Assembly: GCA_963921795.1 (NCBI GenBank) | Contig: OY997650.1 | Coordinates: 16,005,935-16,069,934, forward strand | Length of the DNA: 64,000 bases | Direction of reading: 5' to 3' | DNA from: Nannobrachium achirus | Taxonomy: Eukaryota > Chordata > Actinopteri > Myctophiformes > Myctophidae | Part shown: in pieces, positions 11,480 to 24,115 of the stretch | Layout: each line of letters starts with the position of its first letter | Numbering within the stretch: the stretch's first letter is position 1 | The notes under the pieces: model-generated | What the model was told of the DNA's origin: nothing | What the model saw: the letters and a program-made list of their open reading frames with translations, nothing else | Databases searched by the model: none | Translations under genes and position numbers: made by a program

Positions 11480-12142
11480 ATGCGACCTTCGGTCACAATT
11501 ATGTCCCCAAAAATTAAGTAACGCAATAAGCTCATTTTACGTTTGTAGTACAGTATATAGGACTTGAGTGGATAAGTGGGGGAGACATGTAGATGACAAT
11601 TCAACATTGAATACAATCCAACTCCTCTCTGAGAATGTGAACCATTCCTTTTTCTAACAAACACATGTACAGACATCAGACCAGTCTAGAAGCCAGCGGC
11701 GTTCTATTTAGGCTTTTTATTGGAAGGGCTGTGTAAACGTCTGTTTGGAAATGCCCGCCACTGTGCCAGCGCAGCCACCTGTGGATTCACACCCCTCACT
11801 GAGTGATGGACACGCAAACAAGCGCGCACACCCTCTCTTGTGTGTTCACTCACGTGCACGGGCACACGCACACCGGTCCTCTGAAATCTAAGCATAATCC
11901 AGTGGTAGGGCTAGTGAAGTTAGTGGGTAACCTAATGCCATTGTAAAGCTGTGCTCCTCCCTACAGCACTGCTCCGAGACCCCACTGTGACAGCCAACTC
12001 AATTAGTTTAACATGCGCGTGCGCACACACGCACGCACACACACACACATACACGCACACTTTCACACATGCTCAAGCATGCACGCTCACTTACCCCCTC
12101 TCTTGCACACTCGGTAGCTCATAAGTATTCCAGCATGCACAC
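11480..12142. other. intron without recognised gene
   Basis: Includes a CA-rich stretch near 12020-12060. No supported exon. Confidence 0.4.
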
Positions 12143-12653
12143 TAGGGTGGATCTTAAATGACCTTTTTTAGATTTTCTTGAGTCTCACCCCCCAATTATG
12201 TTCCAATGTACAAAAAAATGCTTTGGTTAAAATTTGGTTGAATTTCAAGCATATTTAGAGGTAGCTCAATCAAGTCAAAGATTGTACATTTTATTGGTCA
12301 AAATCGAATTGCACTGCAGGCACATTTAAGTTATACATTACACATTATTCTTATACTAAGCACAGAAATTATAATTTTTAAGCTTACAAATCTAAACACA
12401 AATCTGATTACATGTTTGTCATATGTCAAACCAGAATTAATGTATTGTAGGAAATAGCAAAGCAAAGAATGACAATTGCTATTTTTCATTTAACATGCAC
12501 AATGACATGTCTTTATTGCACACTCTTCAATCATACTCACAACACACAACAAGTACACAGCCCCACTTCCTTGTTTACCCCCAAAAACCCCGAAAGTCAC
12601 TGCAGTATAGCAATTCAGTAGTTACTGATCAATTAAAGTTTGTTTACGGCTAT

Positions 12654-13310
12654 TGGGATACTTGTGCCGATGGTTCTGCACAATTTGCAGCAAGTATTGG
12701 AGTTGGGACTCATCTTTAGTAATGAGACCTCAATATTCTTGTATTAGGTCAACCCCACACTCTGCATGATCATTGACAACATTCATTGCCTTCACTACAG
12801 CCAGAGCTTCTTGGTACTGTAGTCTACCCTGGGCTCCCACTCATCGGGATCAACGTCAAGGAAGTCATCTGGGAGATCCATCATTTTGAAAAGCACTTCA
12901 ATGTTCTTCCTTGCTATTGTTCCAAGGTCAACAGTAATTCTCAGTTCATGATCTTCATTTCCATCTTTCATGGCTCTCACCATCAGCCTCTTCGTTTGCG
13001 CGCTCACTTGACTGTCAAACAATGCAAGTCCGACAATCTCTGGAGCAAAATACCATAAGTGATTGGAACACTTTTGAGAAGCAGCTTTAGACACTTCAGG
13101 ATTTATTGATGAATATTCCAGCAACGATTTTAACAGCTGCCAAGTAATTTAGTGGAGCGCTGACAGCAACAGGTGCCATCATCCATGCCTTCACATAATT
13201 GCAAACTGCAAAAATGCACAAATCCATGCATGCTTTTTCTTCCCTGAAGGTCAGTTTGAATTGGCCATGAAACATCCAGATCTTCATACAATAAATAACC
13301 TTTGCCATCC
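12654..13310 (-). pseudogene. transposase C-terminal fragments, left arm and spacer
   Basis: Minus-strand pieces: 13096-13308 reads MAKVIYCMKIWMFHGQFKL and FREEKACMDLCIFAV; 12795-13124 reads FAPEIVGLALFDSQVS, RMVRAMKD-like sequence and ITVDLGTIARKNIEVLFK, ending DPDEWEPR. They are out of frame with each other, so the gene is broken. The later part is the inverted duplicate of the right arm. Confidence 0.6.
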
Positions 13311-13516
13311 AACGGGCATGATGGGTAGCTCCTGGAGCTCTGAACCGGATACCTCGAGCAGCGAGTTCATCAATAAATGCTGAGGTGTCTAAAGCTGCTT
13401 CTCAAAAGTTTTCCAATCACTTATGGTGAACAGGGGCATATGAAGAGAATTACTGTTGACATTGGAACAATTGCAAGGAAGAACATTGAAGATTTTTTCC
13501 AAGGTGCTTTGAGTGG

Positions 13517-13725
13517 GAGCCCAGGGAGGACTACCAAGAAGCTCTGGCTGTAGTGAAGGCGATGAATGTTGTTAATGATCATGCAGAGTGTGGGGTTGAC
13601 CTAATACAAGAATATTGTGGTCTCATTACTAAAGATGAGTCCCAACTCCAATACTTGCTGCAAATTGTGCAGGACTATCGGCACAAGTATCCCGATAGCC
13701 GTAAACAAACTTTAATTGATCAGTA
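13517..13725 (+). pseudogene. transposase C-terminal fragment, right arm
   Basis: The plus frame reads WEPREDYQEALAVVKAMNVV, then NDHAECGVDLIQEYCGLITK, then DESQLQYLLQIVQDYRHKYP, ending ...DSRKQTLIDQ and a stop at 13723-13725. The LIQ-x-Y-x-x-L-TKDE-x-Q-x-x-LLQ pattern recalls C-termini of uncharacterised transposon-derived proteins in fish and invertebrates. It has no start and is a fragment. The left arm carries the mirror copy. Confidence 0.65.
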
Positions 13726-14218
13726 ACTACTGAATTGCTATACTGCAGTGACTTTCGGGGGTTTTGGGGGTAAACAAGGAAGTGGGGCTGTGTACTTGTT
13801 GTGTGTTGTGAGTATGATTGAAGAGTGTGCAATAAAGACATGTCATTGTGCACGTTAAATGAAAAATTGCAAATTGTCATTCTTTGCTTTGCTATTACCT
13901 ACAATACATTAATTCTGGTTTGACATATGACAAACATGTAATCAGATTTGTGTTTAGATTTGTAAGCTTAAAAAATATCATTTCTGTGCTTAGTATAAGA
14001 ATAATGTGTAATGTATAACTTAAATGTGCCTGCAGTGCAATTCGATTTTGACCAATAAAATGTACAATCTTTGACTTGATTGAGCTACCTCTAAATATGC
14101 TTGAAATTCAACCAAATTTTAACCAAAGCAGTTTTTTGTACATTGGAACATAATTGGGGGGTGAGACTCAAGAAAATCTGAAAAAGGTCATTTAAGATCC
14201 ACCCTAATGCACACGCAT

Positions 14219-14693
<475 letters not shown>

Positions 14694-15160
14694 TTACAGT
14701 TTTGGGCATTTAGCAGACACTTTTAATCCAAAGCGATTTACAATAAGCAAGGTAATACATCAATATAATAAGCAAGATAATATGTCAGTACATCAACAAC
14801 AATACAACAAATGCATAGGAATATCAATCTAGAAAAATAATAACATAGGTAGACTAAGTAAAGAACTTTTCTAAAACCTAAAAACGCTATCTAGCTTTGT
14901 CATTGAGGGAAGGGGGAGTGTTTTACAGTAGTGCTATGGGTTTAGGTGGAGTCTGAAGAGGTGAGTCTTCAGTCCACGGCGGAAGCTAGGGAGTGAGTCT
15001 GTAGTTCTAAGTGCGACAGGGAGTTTATACCACAGTTTGGGGGCCAGGAGGGCAAATTGTCTAGGACGAGTGGATTTTTGTCCTGGGGTTTTTAGCGAGG
15101 GTTCTGTCAGCATCCCTGTGTTGGCTGATCTGAGTGAATGGGTGGGGTTGTAGCGAGGTG
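14694..15160 (-). mobile_element. L2-type LINE, 3' end
   Basis: The minus frame ends with RQFALLAPKLWYKLPVALRT, then TDSLPSFRRGLKTHLFRLHL and a stop near 14937. This is the typical C-terminus of L2/CR1-group reverse transcriptase proteins (LWN-LP-x-x-R-x-x-x-S-x-x-x-F-K-x-x-LKT). The 3' region includes GGCATTTAGCAGACACTTTT and ATCCAAAGCGATTTACA. The 5' side is truncated at a (TG)n near 15164. Confidence 0.82.
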
Positions 15161-15208
<48 letters not shown>

Positions 15209-15558
15209 GTGCCCCTATTTGGCCAGTCACATTGAGTGAAAGCTTTTGTACGACGCACAAAATGAACAGATTTTTTTTTTTGGCTGATTTTTGGCATTCG
15301 CGCGCACAGGGTGCCCAAGGAAGAAAAGAAAGAAATCACAGGAGAGCCAGGAAAGCCTCATTAGTCAAGAAACAGGGCTGTTTTTTATGACGCATTTATT
15401 AAAATGGCTGCGCCTGTAACAGTGGGAAGGAGAGAGAGAGTCACAGGAAATGAAAGGCGTTCCTCTGTAGGCCACACTAGGTTACAGTTGTCATTTGACA
15501 GATTTTTTTAGGTCACATCAGAGATCTGATGAGTATAAATAAGTTTTATATTGTGCTT
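15161..15558. other. intron with (TG)n at 15164-15200
   Basis: No gene or recognised element. Confidence 0.4.
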
Positions 15559-15820
15559 TAACCCATTTAGGCCATAGAATTATTGAATGCTTTAACTATT
15601 GAAAAATAGCAGATATACGAGCTTGTAGATCTGCTATTTTTGAAAAAGTCGTGAAAATGTGAGCAAATCTTTGAATATATGTATTTTCAAAGCGAACGTT
15701 TGTAACTCAAATTTTGCTTCTGGGGGGTGGTCCCTGGAACAAGATATTTGAGATGGGGGTCCGTGGCCAAATACATATCAGTTTGGGGGTCCTTCACATG
15801 AAAACGTTTGAGAACCACTG
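15559..15820. mobile_element. family C hAT-type repeat with hairpin
   Basis: Ends GTTTGAGAACCACTG at the right (CAGTGGTTCTCAAAC inverted). Shares TTTGGGGGTCCTTCACATG and ACATATATTCAAAG-type blocks with 52107, 53000 and 60032. The 110 bp beyond its end (15826-15940) also matches 51985-52105 in inverse, so a longer unit was copied. Confidence 0.7.
15600..15642. repeat. shortened hairpin module copy
   Basis: GAAAAATAGCAGATATACGA then GCTTGTAGATCTGCTATTTT. Confidence 0.8.
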
Positions 15821-16002
15821 ACATAGTAGTCTCTCAAGAACAGACTAATTGAGCTCCAGTTAAGTGAAAAGGACCTTTCCTTTGACGATGGCTGGCCAGA
15901 TTGCTGACATAAGAAACATAGGTTTTTCAAAAAACCTTAGAAGGATTCAAAAGACACTTGTAGAATCGGGTCAAAATTCTAATTTTCACAATTAAAAAAA
16001 AA

Positions 16003-16023
16003 TCACACCCGTGTGAAGTGGAG

Positions 16024-16067
<44 letters not shown>

Positions 16068-16724
16068 TGTGTGTGTGTGTGGATCATGTGTACCGATTTT
16101 TGTGACATTTGAAGAAAATATGTAGGAAAGGAGCAAAAAGTGTGTTTTGGAGAAAATTCAAGATGGCGGAAAATCTATCATGGCGCAAATGGGCGTGGCC
16201 TATATGGGGAGATGCGTCATGACCCAAGGAATCCAGGGAAAAAATATTTTAATTTTCCGACCTACGGTTCAAGAGTTACAGCCAAAACGTAAAGTGGGGG
16301 TGTTATGGCGCCACCATGCGGCCAAATGACACAATTATTTTTTATTTAATCCTTGAAATCATTATGAACCTCCTCTCCAAGTCTTGAAACTCTAGCCCCT
16401 ATGGTTTGCGAGAGACAAATAATTGAATGTGAGTTTTTGCGATTCCCATTATAAGTCAATGGGGAAAATTAATTCACTAATAAATTAATATCAATTAAAC
16501 TATAGAACCTTTCTCTTAGAAAAGTAATAGCCCACGATTCCCGAGTAAGCCGGTCGATTTGACATATGGCGCGAGTGTGTGGTGGCAAAACTGTGGGACT
16601 AGTGGCGTGCCGAAGTTTAGGAAGTTCAGGCTACATACAGACACACAGACAGACAGACAGACACACAGACAGACAGACAGACCCACACGGCCACGTATAG
16701 GGAGCCTGTGCTTCACACAGCTCC
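16003..16724 (+). repeat. long dispersed repeat (unit P), copy 1
   Basis: Begins AATCACACCCGTGTGAAGTG, then GGAGCTG and a (TG)n of about 55 bp; ends CTTCACACAGCTCC. Interior landmarks are TTCAAGATGGCGG, ATGACCCAAGGAATCCAGGG and a CAGACAGACAGACAGA tract. An inverted copy is at 18140-18928. Not assigned to a known family. Confidence 0.85.
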
Positions 16725-16798
16725 AAAAAATAGCAGATCTACAAGCTCGCAGCGCGGCACTCGGTGCCACGCTGTGAGCTTGTATATCTGCTATTTTT
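16725..16798. repeat. hairpin module copy (family C subtype)
   Basis: AAAAAATAGCAGATCTACAA, GCTCGCAGCGCGGCACTCGG, then GAGCTTGTATATCTGCTATT. The stem uses CGCAGCGCGGCAC paired with GTGCCACGCTGTG, a different stem sequence from other families. Confidence 0.9.
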
Positions 16799-17151
16799 CA
16801 ATAGTTAAATCATAAAATAATGATACACAATAATGTGTACCCGTTCTAAATGGGTTTAATAGATTTCATACTCGATATTGTAATATCTAAAACTTTTTTC
16901 ACCGGCCTCATGGGTCAGACGATATGAGCCATGTGGCTTAGTGACCGACTGACTGACTCACCAGCATTGAAACACACATGCACTTATATCACTTGAGTGA
17001 TATTTGTCTGGGTCACTGGATTACAGTGGGAGTGATATTTGACTTCGACGCTGAACTGGCCGGATGATAAAAATATATTGTCGTTGTCGGGTGGAAACCT
17101 TGTATCTCCAAAACCGTTCGTTTTGTATTTATCATCTTAAAAATGATTTAA

Positions 17152-17210
17152 ACTAGTGAAAACAGCGATCTACAACGTTGTGTGCTTGTAGATCTGCTGT
17201 TTTCACTAGT
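17152..17210. repeat. shortened hairpin module copy
   Basis: ACTAGTGAAAACAGCGATCT ... GATCTGCTGTTTTCACTAGT: the outer 12 bp are perfectly inverted, the stem tip is deleted. Confidence 0.88.
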
Positions 17211-17248
17211 CTTGTGCGACAGTCTTGTATGATGAAGCAGGGCTTTGC

Positions 17249-17713
17249 TTAACTCAAACTCTGCCCTCAAAATACCCCTTTGTACCCCTTCTCTGCCATG
17301 CCCGTAGAACCCGTAAATGTAATAAAAATTAATTAAAAACATTTTTTTTATCGAAGCGGAACTAAAATAGGCCGGAACTAATGCTCCGTGATCGGTTTCT
17401 ACACGGACACATTATTGAGCGGACAACCTAACGTTGAGTCCCTGAACCGGAAGCGGATGTCCGTCCTCTATTTTGGCCCGTTAGCTTTCTGTCTGAACTC
17501 CGCGGCTTACAGATGGAGAACTTATTGATCAATTGAAAAACTTTCAACGGATTTGAGAAGCTGATGGAATACGCGAACACACGATGCATAGCAGTCCGAT
17601 CCACGCACGATGGGAACTGGACGAGCGCCCACGTTAACAGGTAGGAGAAGCCGGGCAGTGAAAGACATAGAGAAATTTACGGGCTTTACGGGCGTAAACT
17701 ACGAATGAGTTAA
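17249..17713. mobile_element. TTAA-flanked (piggyBac-like) element nested in a MITE
   Basis: TTAACTCAAACTCTGCC ... GAATGAGTTAA. Family A sequence resumes on both sides (GGCTTTGC before; GAAAAAACATACAAATTTG after), which proves insertion at TTAA. Confidence 0.82.
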
Positions 17714-18139
17714 TGAAAAAACATACAAATTTGAAACTTGGAGATACGAGGTTTCTGCCCGACGGTGACGATATATATCGTTATCGTCACTGTCGGGCAG
17801 AAACCTTTTATCTCCAAATATACATATCATATCCCTACTTTGACTTATAACAGTGTCACACCAAACACCAAAATACGTATATATTGTATACGTCAATGGA
17901 GGTTAAGTGTTGGATTTGAAATGAAGTCAAAGGACATCAATGGCGGTCTATGCGTTAACTGTGATGTTGTGACTAAATATTAACTGCACTGGGTCCAATG
18001 GAACACAAGTTCCTTCTTTTTCCATGTCCTGACTGAGAAAAGTAACAGTTTTGACATAGAAGGTTTCCATCTGACATCAACCATATCCCAGGACTAACCT
18101 TGACCACCTGAAGCCTATTTCTTTTTTCTTTCTTTTTTT

Positions 18140-18928
<789 letters not shown>

Positions 18929-19547
18929 GTTTAACATGTGGCCGTGTGGGGGAGTTATGTTGTGTGTTTGTGCATGTGTGTGCACGTGTGTACTATAGGT
19001 GCATATGTTTTTAGTTTTTTTTAGGTTTTTATTTGCACATTTTTAAAACATATGAAATAAAACAAAGAAACAAACACAAAAATAATACATTATAAAGAAA
19101 TAAACAAGTACAAAATCAAAACAAGATGTGCCGGAGAGGCCAAAAAAAAACCAAAGGGCTTGTTGAGTGGCCTTCCTAAAAGCTATCCTTCAAGCTTAGA
19201 ATCATGTTTATAAATAAGAATAAGAGATAATAATAATAATAAGTATAGCTATATAGCTATTCTGCATTTAGTCGTCTACTATAAAGACTACTATTATCCG
19301 TAACACTTAAGTAGGAGATAAATAAATAGGAATGGTACATATAACGTACTGTATAACATACACCCAACATATCGATATCCACTTACAACCAACCACATCC
19401 CTAACTTACAACCAGTGGCTAACCACTTAAATGTGTTAATAAAAACTTTGTTAGTTGTCTCTTGAAAGAGCAAGGGCTCGTACAATCTCTTATATGTTGT
19501 GGCAAGCAATTCCTATAATATGTGTGTGTGTGTGTGTGTGTGTGTGT
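18929..19547. other. AT-rich intron
   Basis: A-rich near 19040-19160. A (TG)n at 19521-19546 precedes the next element. No gene. Confidence 0.4.
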
Positions 19548-19958
19548 TAGGGATGGGACGATATGAACATTTCATATCACGATTATTGTGACTAAAGAAA
19601 TCGCGATTTACGATATTATCGCGATAATCAAAATCCATTATCCTGTGACGGAAAGTATGCCAAAAAATAGCAGATCTACAAGCTCACAACGCGTTGCGTT
19701 GTGACGCGTTGTGAGCTTGTAGATCGGCTATTTTTTGGCAAAGACATTTGATAGAGTGAAAAAAAAGACTGTCTCAAGTATGTATATTATAAGTACCTTT
19801 TACCAATAGAGGATTTAAGTGGTGCCGGATATGCAGCTCGGCAAATAAAAGGTGAATTGATCCCAGTGCACGACAGAGGACATTTTCACGATAAATTAAA
19901 TCTCCACCATATGTTTTTTATAACGATAAACAATAATATCACGTATCGTCCCATTCCT

Positions 19959-19959
<1 letters not shown>
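19548..19959. mobile_element. family D hAT-type MITE with hairpin, inserted in (TG)n
   Basis: Ends TAGGGATGGGACGAT and ATCGTCCCATTCCTA. Both flanks are (GT)n, consistent with a GTGTGTGT duplication. The interior repeats CGATATTATCGCGATAATC. Siblings are at 27606-28023, 48781-49265 and 61084. Confidence 0.85.
19659..19739. repeat. hairpin module copy (family D subtype)
   Basis: TGCCAAAAAATAGCAGATCT ... CTTGTAGATCGGCTATTTTTTGGCA in two pieces; the flank TGCC pairs with GGCA. Confidence 0.93.
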
Positions 19960-19995
<36 letters not shown>

Positions 19996-20166
19996 AAGAA
20001 GGTGAGCACTGTATGTGTGAGGGCCTTATTTGAAAAACAGGCTAAATATTTAAACAAAATGAAACCACAACATTTGGTTTAAATAAACCAAAGACCTGCT
20101 CATGACTAACTGGCTGCTGGAGGAAAAGGTGTGCACTGAAGGTATTCGCGCACGAGTGTGTGTTTA

Positions 20167-20238
<72 letters not shown>

Positions 20239-20322
20239 TAAACAACCTGACTGACAGCAGACAAATCTGACCCAAGGCCAGCTCTACCCTGCCACCATTT
20301 CCTTCCTGTGGTCTACAAGGTC

Positions 20323-20367
<45 letters not shown>

Positions 20368-20439
20368 AGAGAGAGAGAGAGAGAGAGTCCCAGAAACACC
20401 CAGAGAGACATTTCTGTGACAAAATAGCAAATTGTTAAC

Positions 20440-20530
<91 letters not shown>

Positions 20531-20944
20531 CATTAAGGGGCCCAGTTATAAGCACTCTGTTGTGTAGTCTGCTACCTGCCCCAGCAGCTTGCAACATCAC
20601 ATAAAAACTAAGCGTGTGTGCGTGTGTGCATTCGTGCGTTTGTGAGAGAGAGAGAGAGAGAGAGAGTTAGTGCTCTCGTTCACCACTGGCATGGTCGGCA
20701 GGCGAGCCTCTAGTAAAGCCTCTGGGTTGTAACCCAGCTCACTAAAGTCTGCCAGTAAAAGCATGCTTTGCCTCGTCAGGCGAGAGAGACGTATGCAGGT
20801 CCACACAGCTGGACTTTACATCAAGCTGCACCGTCATTACCCAAACTGTGAAAAACAAACCCCAGACACTACGTGTGTGTGCGTGTGTGTGTGCGTGTGT
20901 GTGCGTGCGTGCGTTAATGTACACGTGTGTGGACGTGGATGCGC

Positions 20945-20976
<32 letters not shown>

Positions 20977-21312
20977 TGCAGATGTGAGCTTAAGTCGACC
21001 TCTTTCCCATGCTGACAGAGCTTCTCAATTTGCTGGGGTCCCTCCCTCTAATTAGCTTAAAGGCCCTCTGTGCACACGTGTGCGTGTGTGTGTGTGTGTG
21101 TGTGTGCTTGTGCTTACAGTCCCCCAGTGCGATATAAATAACAGCAGGATAGGAAATGAACTCTGTCCACAGGGCCATGGTGGCGGGCAGATACCAAAAT
21201 ACACAAGCCACTACTAGTATATCGGCGTCCTCCATATACGTTTTTAGAACGGGAAAGCACCTCCAGTCCAGACCAGAGCTGGTTACCTGGGTTAAGTGTC
21301 TGCTACACAGTG
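19960..21312. repeat. microsatellite-rich intron
   Basis: (TG)n at 20169-20237, 20443-20527, 20950-20976 and near 21080-21106; (GA)n at 20330-20388 and 20643-20667. No exon supported. Confidence 0.8.
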
Positions 21313-21560
21313 GATCAGGGGTTTTCAAACTTTTTTGACTCAAGGCACCCTTGTAAAGAACTTTTTCATCCACGGCACCCCTGAGTTAAACTGTACATTT
21401 TTAGAATCTTACATCATATTGGAGAAATATCCGTTTCCATCAGAACTACCGGTAACTGAATATAACGTTATACTTGACGTTTAACCACTTGAAACCCAGC
21501 ATGCCTATTCTTGTGAGCTTGTAGATCTGCTATTTTTGGTGAAGAGAGTTGTCGTAGATG
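21313..21560. mobile_element. truncated hAT-type repeat with half hairpin
   Basis: GGGGTTTTCAAACTTTTTTG, then GGCACCCCTGAGTTAA, shared in inverse with 41150-41425. At 21497-21540 it holds CAGCATGCC, then GTGAGCTTGTAGATCTGCTA. Confidence 0.65.
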
Positions 21561-21852
21561 GAAAAAGAACTCATCAAGTACAGTGCAAATCAGGTCTGTT
21601 TTACTAAGCATAGTGACGTGATATTGATGTAGTGATATTGATGAATTCCAAATATTTTCAAATTACCATCAACATGGCCAGACCAATTTGTGTATATGTT
21701 ACAGTATGTTTGGGTAACTCAGGACGGTAAGAGTAAGAGCGCTTGTTTTGTCGTTCACCACACACTAATCACCACCAGATGGCGACGCAGCCATTCAATA
21801 GTGAAGGCGCTGACGTCACTCGTTTGCAACTCTCTTTCTTTATTTACTTACT

Positions 21853-21890
21853 AGCCTAGCCTAGCCTAGCCTAGCCTAGCCTAGCTTAGC
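21853..21890. repeat. (CCTAG)n short tandem repeat
   Basis: About seven units of CCTAG. Confidence 0.9.
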
Positions 21891-21949
21891 CATTAGCTCC
21901 ATTGTAGTCACTTGGACAGGGCGTTTATCTTGGGCTTGCCCAGGCCTTA

Positions 21950-22240
21950 CGGCCTGGGCATAAATATAACGATTGCATTCACCACGGCTTCGTAACTCGC
22001 GCGGCGCTCCGCCGGCCGCGCGGCCCTGGCCCGCTCTTCGCGGCCACTCGCGCATGCGGCGCTCGGGGGCGAAGAGCAGGACCAAGGTCCGCTGGCCTTC
22101 GCGCCGCTTGCAATGTCGTGGACAATCGAGCGGCTCCGCCTGGAGGACGGTGTTGTGGCGACCGCTTGCTCCGCCCCGTGCGGCACCACGAGTGCTCCGT
22201 TTCTCGACCGTCCTGTTTCTCTAACAAACCGTGACATATA
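21950..22240. other. CpG-rich patch in intron
   Basis: Very GC-rich, with dense CG dinucleotides (GCGCGGCGCTCCGCCGGCCG and similar), in contrast to its AT-rich surroundings. It has open frames on both strands, but I recognise no domain. It could be a 5' part of a transposon or an intragenic CpG island. Confidence 0.5.
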
Positions 22241-22364
22241 TATGCGACCTGACGGTCGCTTATCTCCCGATTGGGGAGTCTTACTGGTGAGTATATATAT
22301 GCATTTATTTTTACACCGATTGCTTTCACTCCACTACATTTTAAATGGAAATATTGTACTTTTG

Positions 22365-22437
22365 ACAGTAGCAGATCTACAAGCTCAAAGCGCAACACTT
22401 CATGCCTCGTTTCGAGCGTGCAGATCTGCTACTTTGG
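22365..22437. repeat. divergent hairpin module copy
   Basis: AGTAGCAGATCTACAAGCTC ... GAGCGTGCAGATCTGCTACT. Confidence 0.8.
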
Positions 22438-22439
22438 AT

Positions 22440-22886
22440 GCTTTAGTGTGATTCTGTAGAATGATCAAGTAGAGCATTAATTTACGAAAAAATAAACACA
22501 AAGTTAAAATATGGAGATAGGAGGTTTCTGCCTGACAACAAAGACATACTGTACTTCAAACAAACCATTATCATTCATATCATATTAACACATCATTATC
22601 AACGTGTGAAGCTGTGTCCAAGTCCCGTCTATTGCTTCACTTTGGTCGCGCAGGAATCAATTCCCGTTGGAATCAAGGCGAAACACCCGGAAAAAAGGGA
22701 TTCCCAACACCAAACACCAAGAACATGTCCGTGTCTTCGGACAACATCAACACTGATTGGCTGTCAGGACACGATGGGTGGAGTCGGGGTGAAGCGAAGG
22801 ACTTTGTATGTAATGGCGCCGCTCGAACCATCCAGGTCTGAACCCAGCTTGACACTGCCATGCGACTAAGTATGAATGGAGCTATG
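22440..22886. other. intron without recognised gene
   Basis: Contains a family A end (GGAGATAGGAGGTTTCTGCC near 22513). The frames at 22606-22869 have no recognisable motif. Confidence 0.4.
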
Positions 22887-23108
22887 GGGCCCTATTATGA
22901 TCCAGGTCTTATGCCTTATGCCTTAACTTCTTTACCTTTTTTTTCACTATTTTGAAAAACATTTTTAAATACTTCAGATGCTGATCCATCTGCACGTTGT
23001 GAACTTGCAGATCAGCTATTTTAAATATTTAAAAAACAAAAACAAAATAGTAAAAAAAGGCAAAGAAGTTAAGGCATAAGGCATAAGACCTGGTTCAAAA
23101 TAGGGCCC
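22887..23108. mobile_element. palindromic MITE, GGGCCCTATT ends, hairpin core
   Basis: GGGCCCTATTATGATCCAGG ... CCTGGTTCAAAATAGGGCCC. TCTTATGCCTTATGCCTTAA is mirrored near 23064. The core is a hairpin-module remnant (GTTGTGAACTTGCAGATCAG, 22990-23015). The flanks give no clear duplication. Confidence 0.8.
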
Positions 23109-23345
23109 TTAGTGTCTGCCTCTACATCACAATAACAGAGACACGCCCATGTTCAGCCTATTCACCAACAACACCTTGCGTGTCTCTTTGGCTTAAATGT
23201 ACACTTCCTTCATAATGCGAGCTTGTATGGGCTTGTAGATCTGCCATTCGTGGGGTGAGACACCAGCACAAAACAAAGTATGAATGAGGCTTTAACCTCC
23301 TGCCTCACCGGTGCTCTCTCTTCCTTCTACCCTTTCCCTCTAGAC

Positions 23346-23600
23346 CTGGGGTCTTCAGCAGGGGGTCCACAGGGAGAAAAGAGCAGACCAAGTACAGAGT
23401 GAAAGGTCAAGTTTATTAAGTATTGACGGTTCAAGTAGTTAAATATCTGAAAACACAAATTGACATGAATCCAAAATACACTGATGATTGTGCTGTCAAA
23501 CGATGAAACTACTGTATAAGTATCTATGGGTTGTGGGGGTCCCTGCTTCATCTCTCTCTAGACTAAGGGGTCCTTGGCCTGAAAACGTTGAAGACCCCTG
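23346..23600. mobile_element. family B hAT-type MITE, internally deleted
   Basis: CTGGGGTCTTCAGCAGGGGG ... GTTGAAGACCCCTG, with the exact 8-bp duplication CTCTAGAC at 23338-23345 and 23601-23608. This copy lacks the hairpin region. Confidence 0.87.
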
Positions 23601-23608
23601 CTCTAGAC

Positions 23609-24115
23609 CTGTGGTTCTCAACCTTTCCTGGACCAGGGCCAACTTGAAAAGCGTTTTTTCTTTTTATTTGCGGCCCACCCATCTGACCGGTTGAACACAC
23701 AAGCATTTTCAGAGCATGTTTATTTTTGGTTCCACCTTGGTTCAATGGAACTAACATAGTATACTTTAAGTCTAATATAAATGTTATATTATCATTCAAA
23801 TCTTAACACATTCACTGCCGGGTGTTAATTAATAACCGCTACCTTTACGTTCTAAAGTTATGGGCAGTTGAATAATTGTTTTCACCAAAAACACAACTGG
23901 GAAAATAAATCAGAGATAAATGTTTTCTAAATCTGATAACGTTAGAGCGGACCGGCTAGACTTTTTTCAGATGACGTAATTTCCGGTTGAATTCTTCTTC
24001 TTGAGTCCTCGCGGTTTGAGGGACAGTGCAAATGTGTTAAGTGTTTTTCCAATTATTTGGGGGCCCATTTGCAATACCCTCAGGGCCCACCAGTGGGGCC
24101 CCGGCCTACAGGTTG
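23609..24115. mobile_element. hAT-type MITE (TGGTTCTCAACC) with nested TTAA element
   Basis: Ends CTGTGGTTCTCAACCTTTCC and AGGTTGAGAACCAG. A TTAA element (23807-24040; TTAACACATTCACTGCC ... GCAAATGTGTTAA) is inserted inside. Confidence 0.75.

Larger units (their letters stand above)
11080..11480. mobile_element. family B hAT-type repeat, truncated
   Basis: Shares AAATCTTTGTGTGATAGAAA, CGTCCATATTCTGAGAA, TATTGACGGTTCAAGTGG and GACATGAATCCAAAATACAC with the complete copy at 28992-29410. Confidence 0.7.
12143..14206. mobile_element. 2.06-kb DNA transposon with self-inverted transposase end
   Basis: The ends TAGGGTGGATCTTAAATGAC and its reverse complement are flanked by the exact 8-bp duplication ATGCACAC (12135-12142 and 14207-14214). 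The inverted similarity runs far inward: about 12143-13093 against 13382-14206, with a spacer of about 290 bp. Each arm includes the 3' end of the same coding region. The 8-bp duplication and TAGGG start fit hAT, but other 8-bp superfamilies are possible; the superfamily is not assigned. Confidence 0.88.
17079..17772. mobile_element. family A MITE interrupted by a TTAA element
   Basis: Left end TTGTCGTTGTCGGGTGGAAA and right end GAGGTTTCTGCCCGACGGTG. The interior is split at TTAA by the element at 17249-17713. Directly beyond, at 17775-17825, a second family A end lies head to head (ATCGTCACTGTCGGGCAGAA). Confidence 0.8.
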
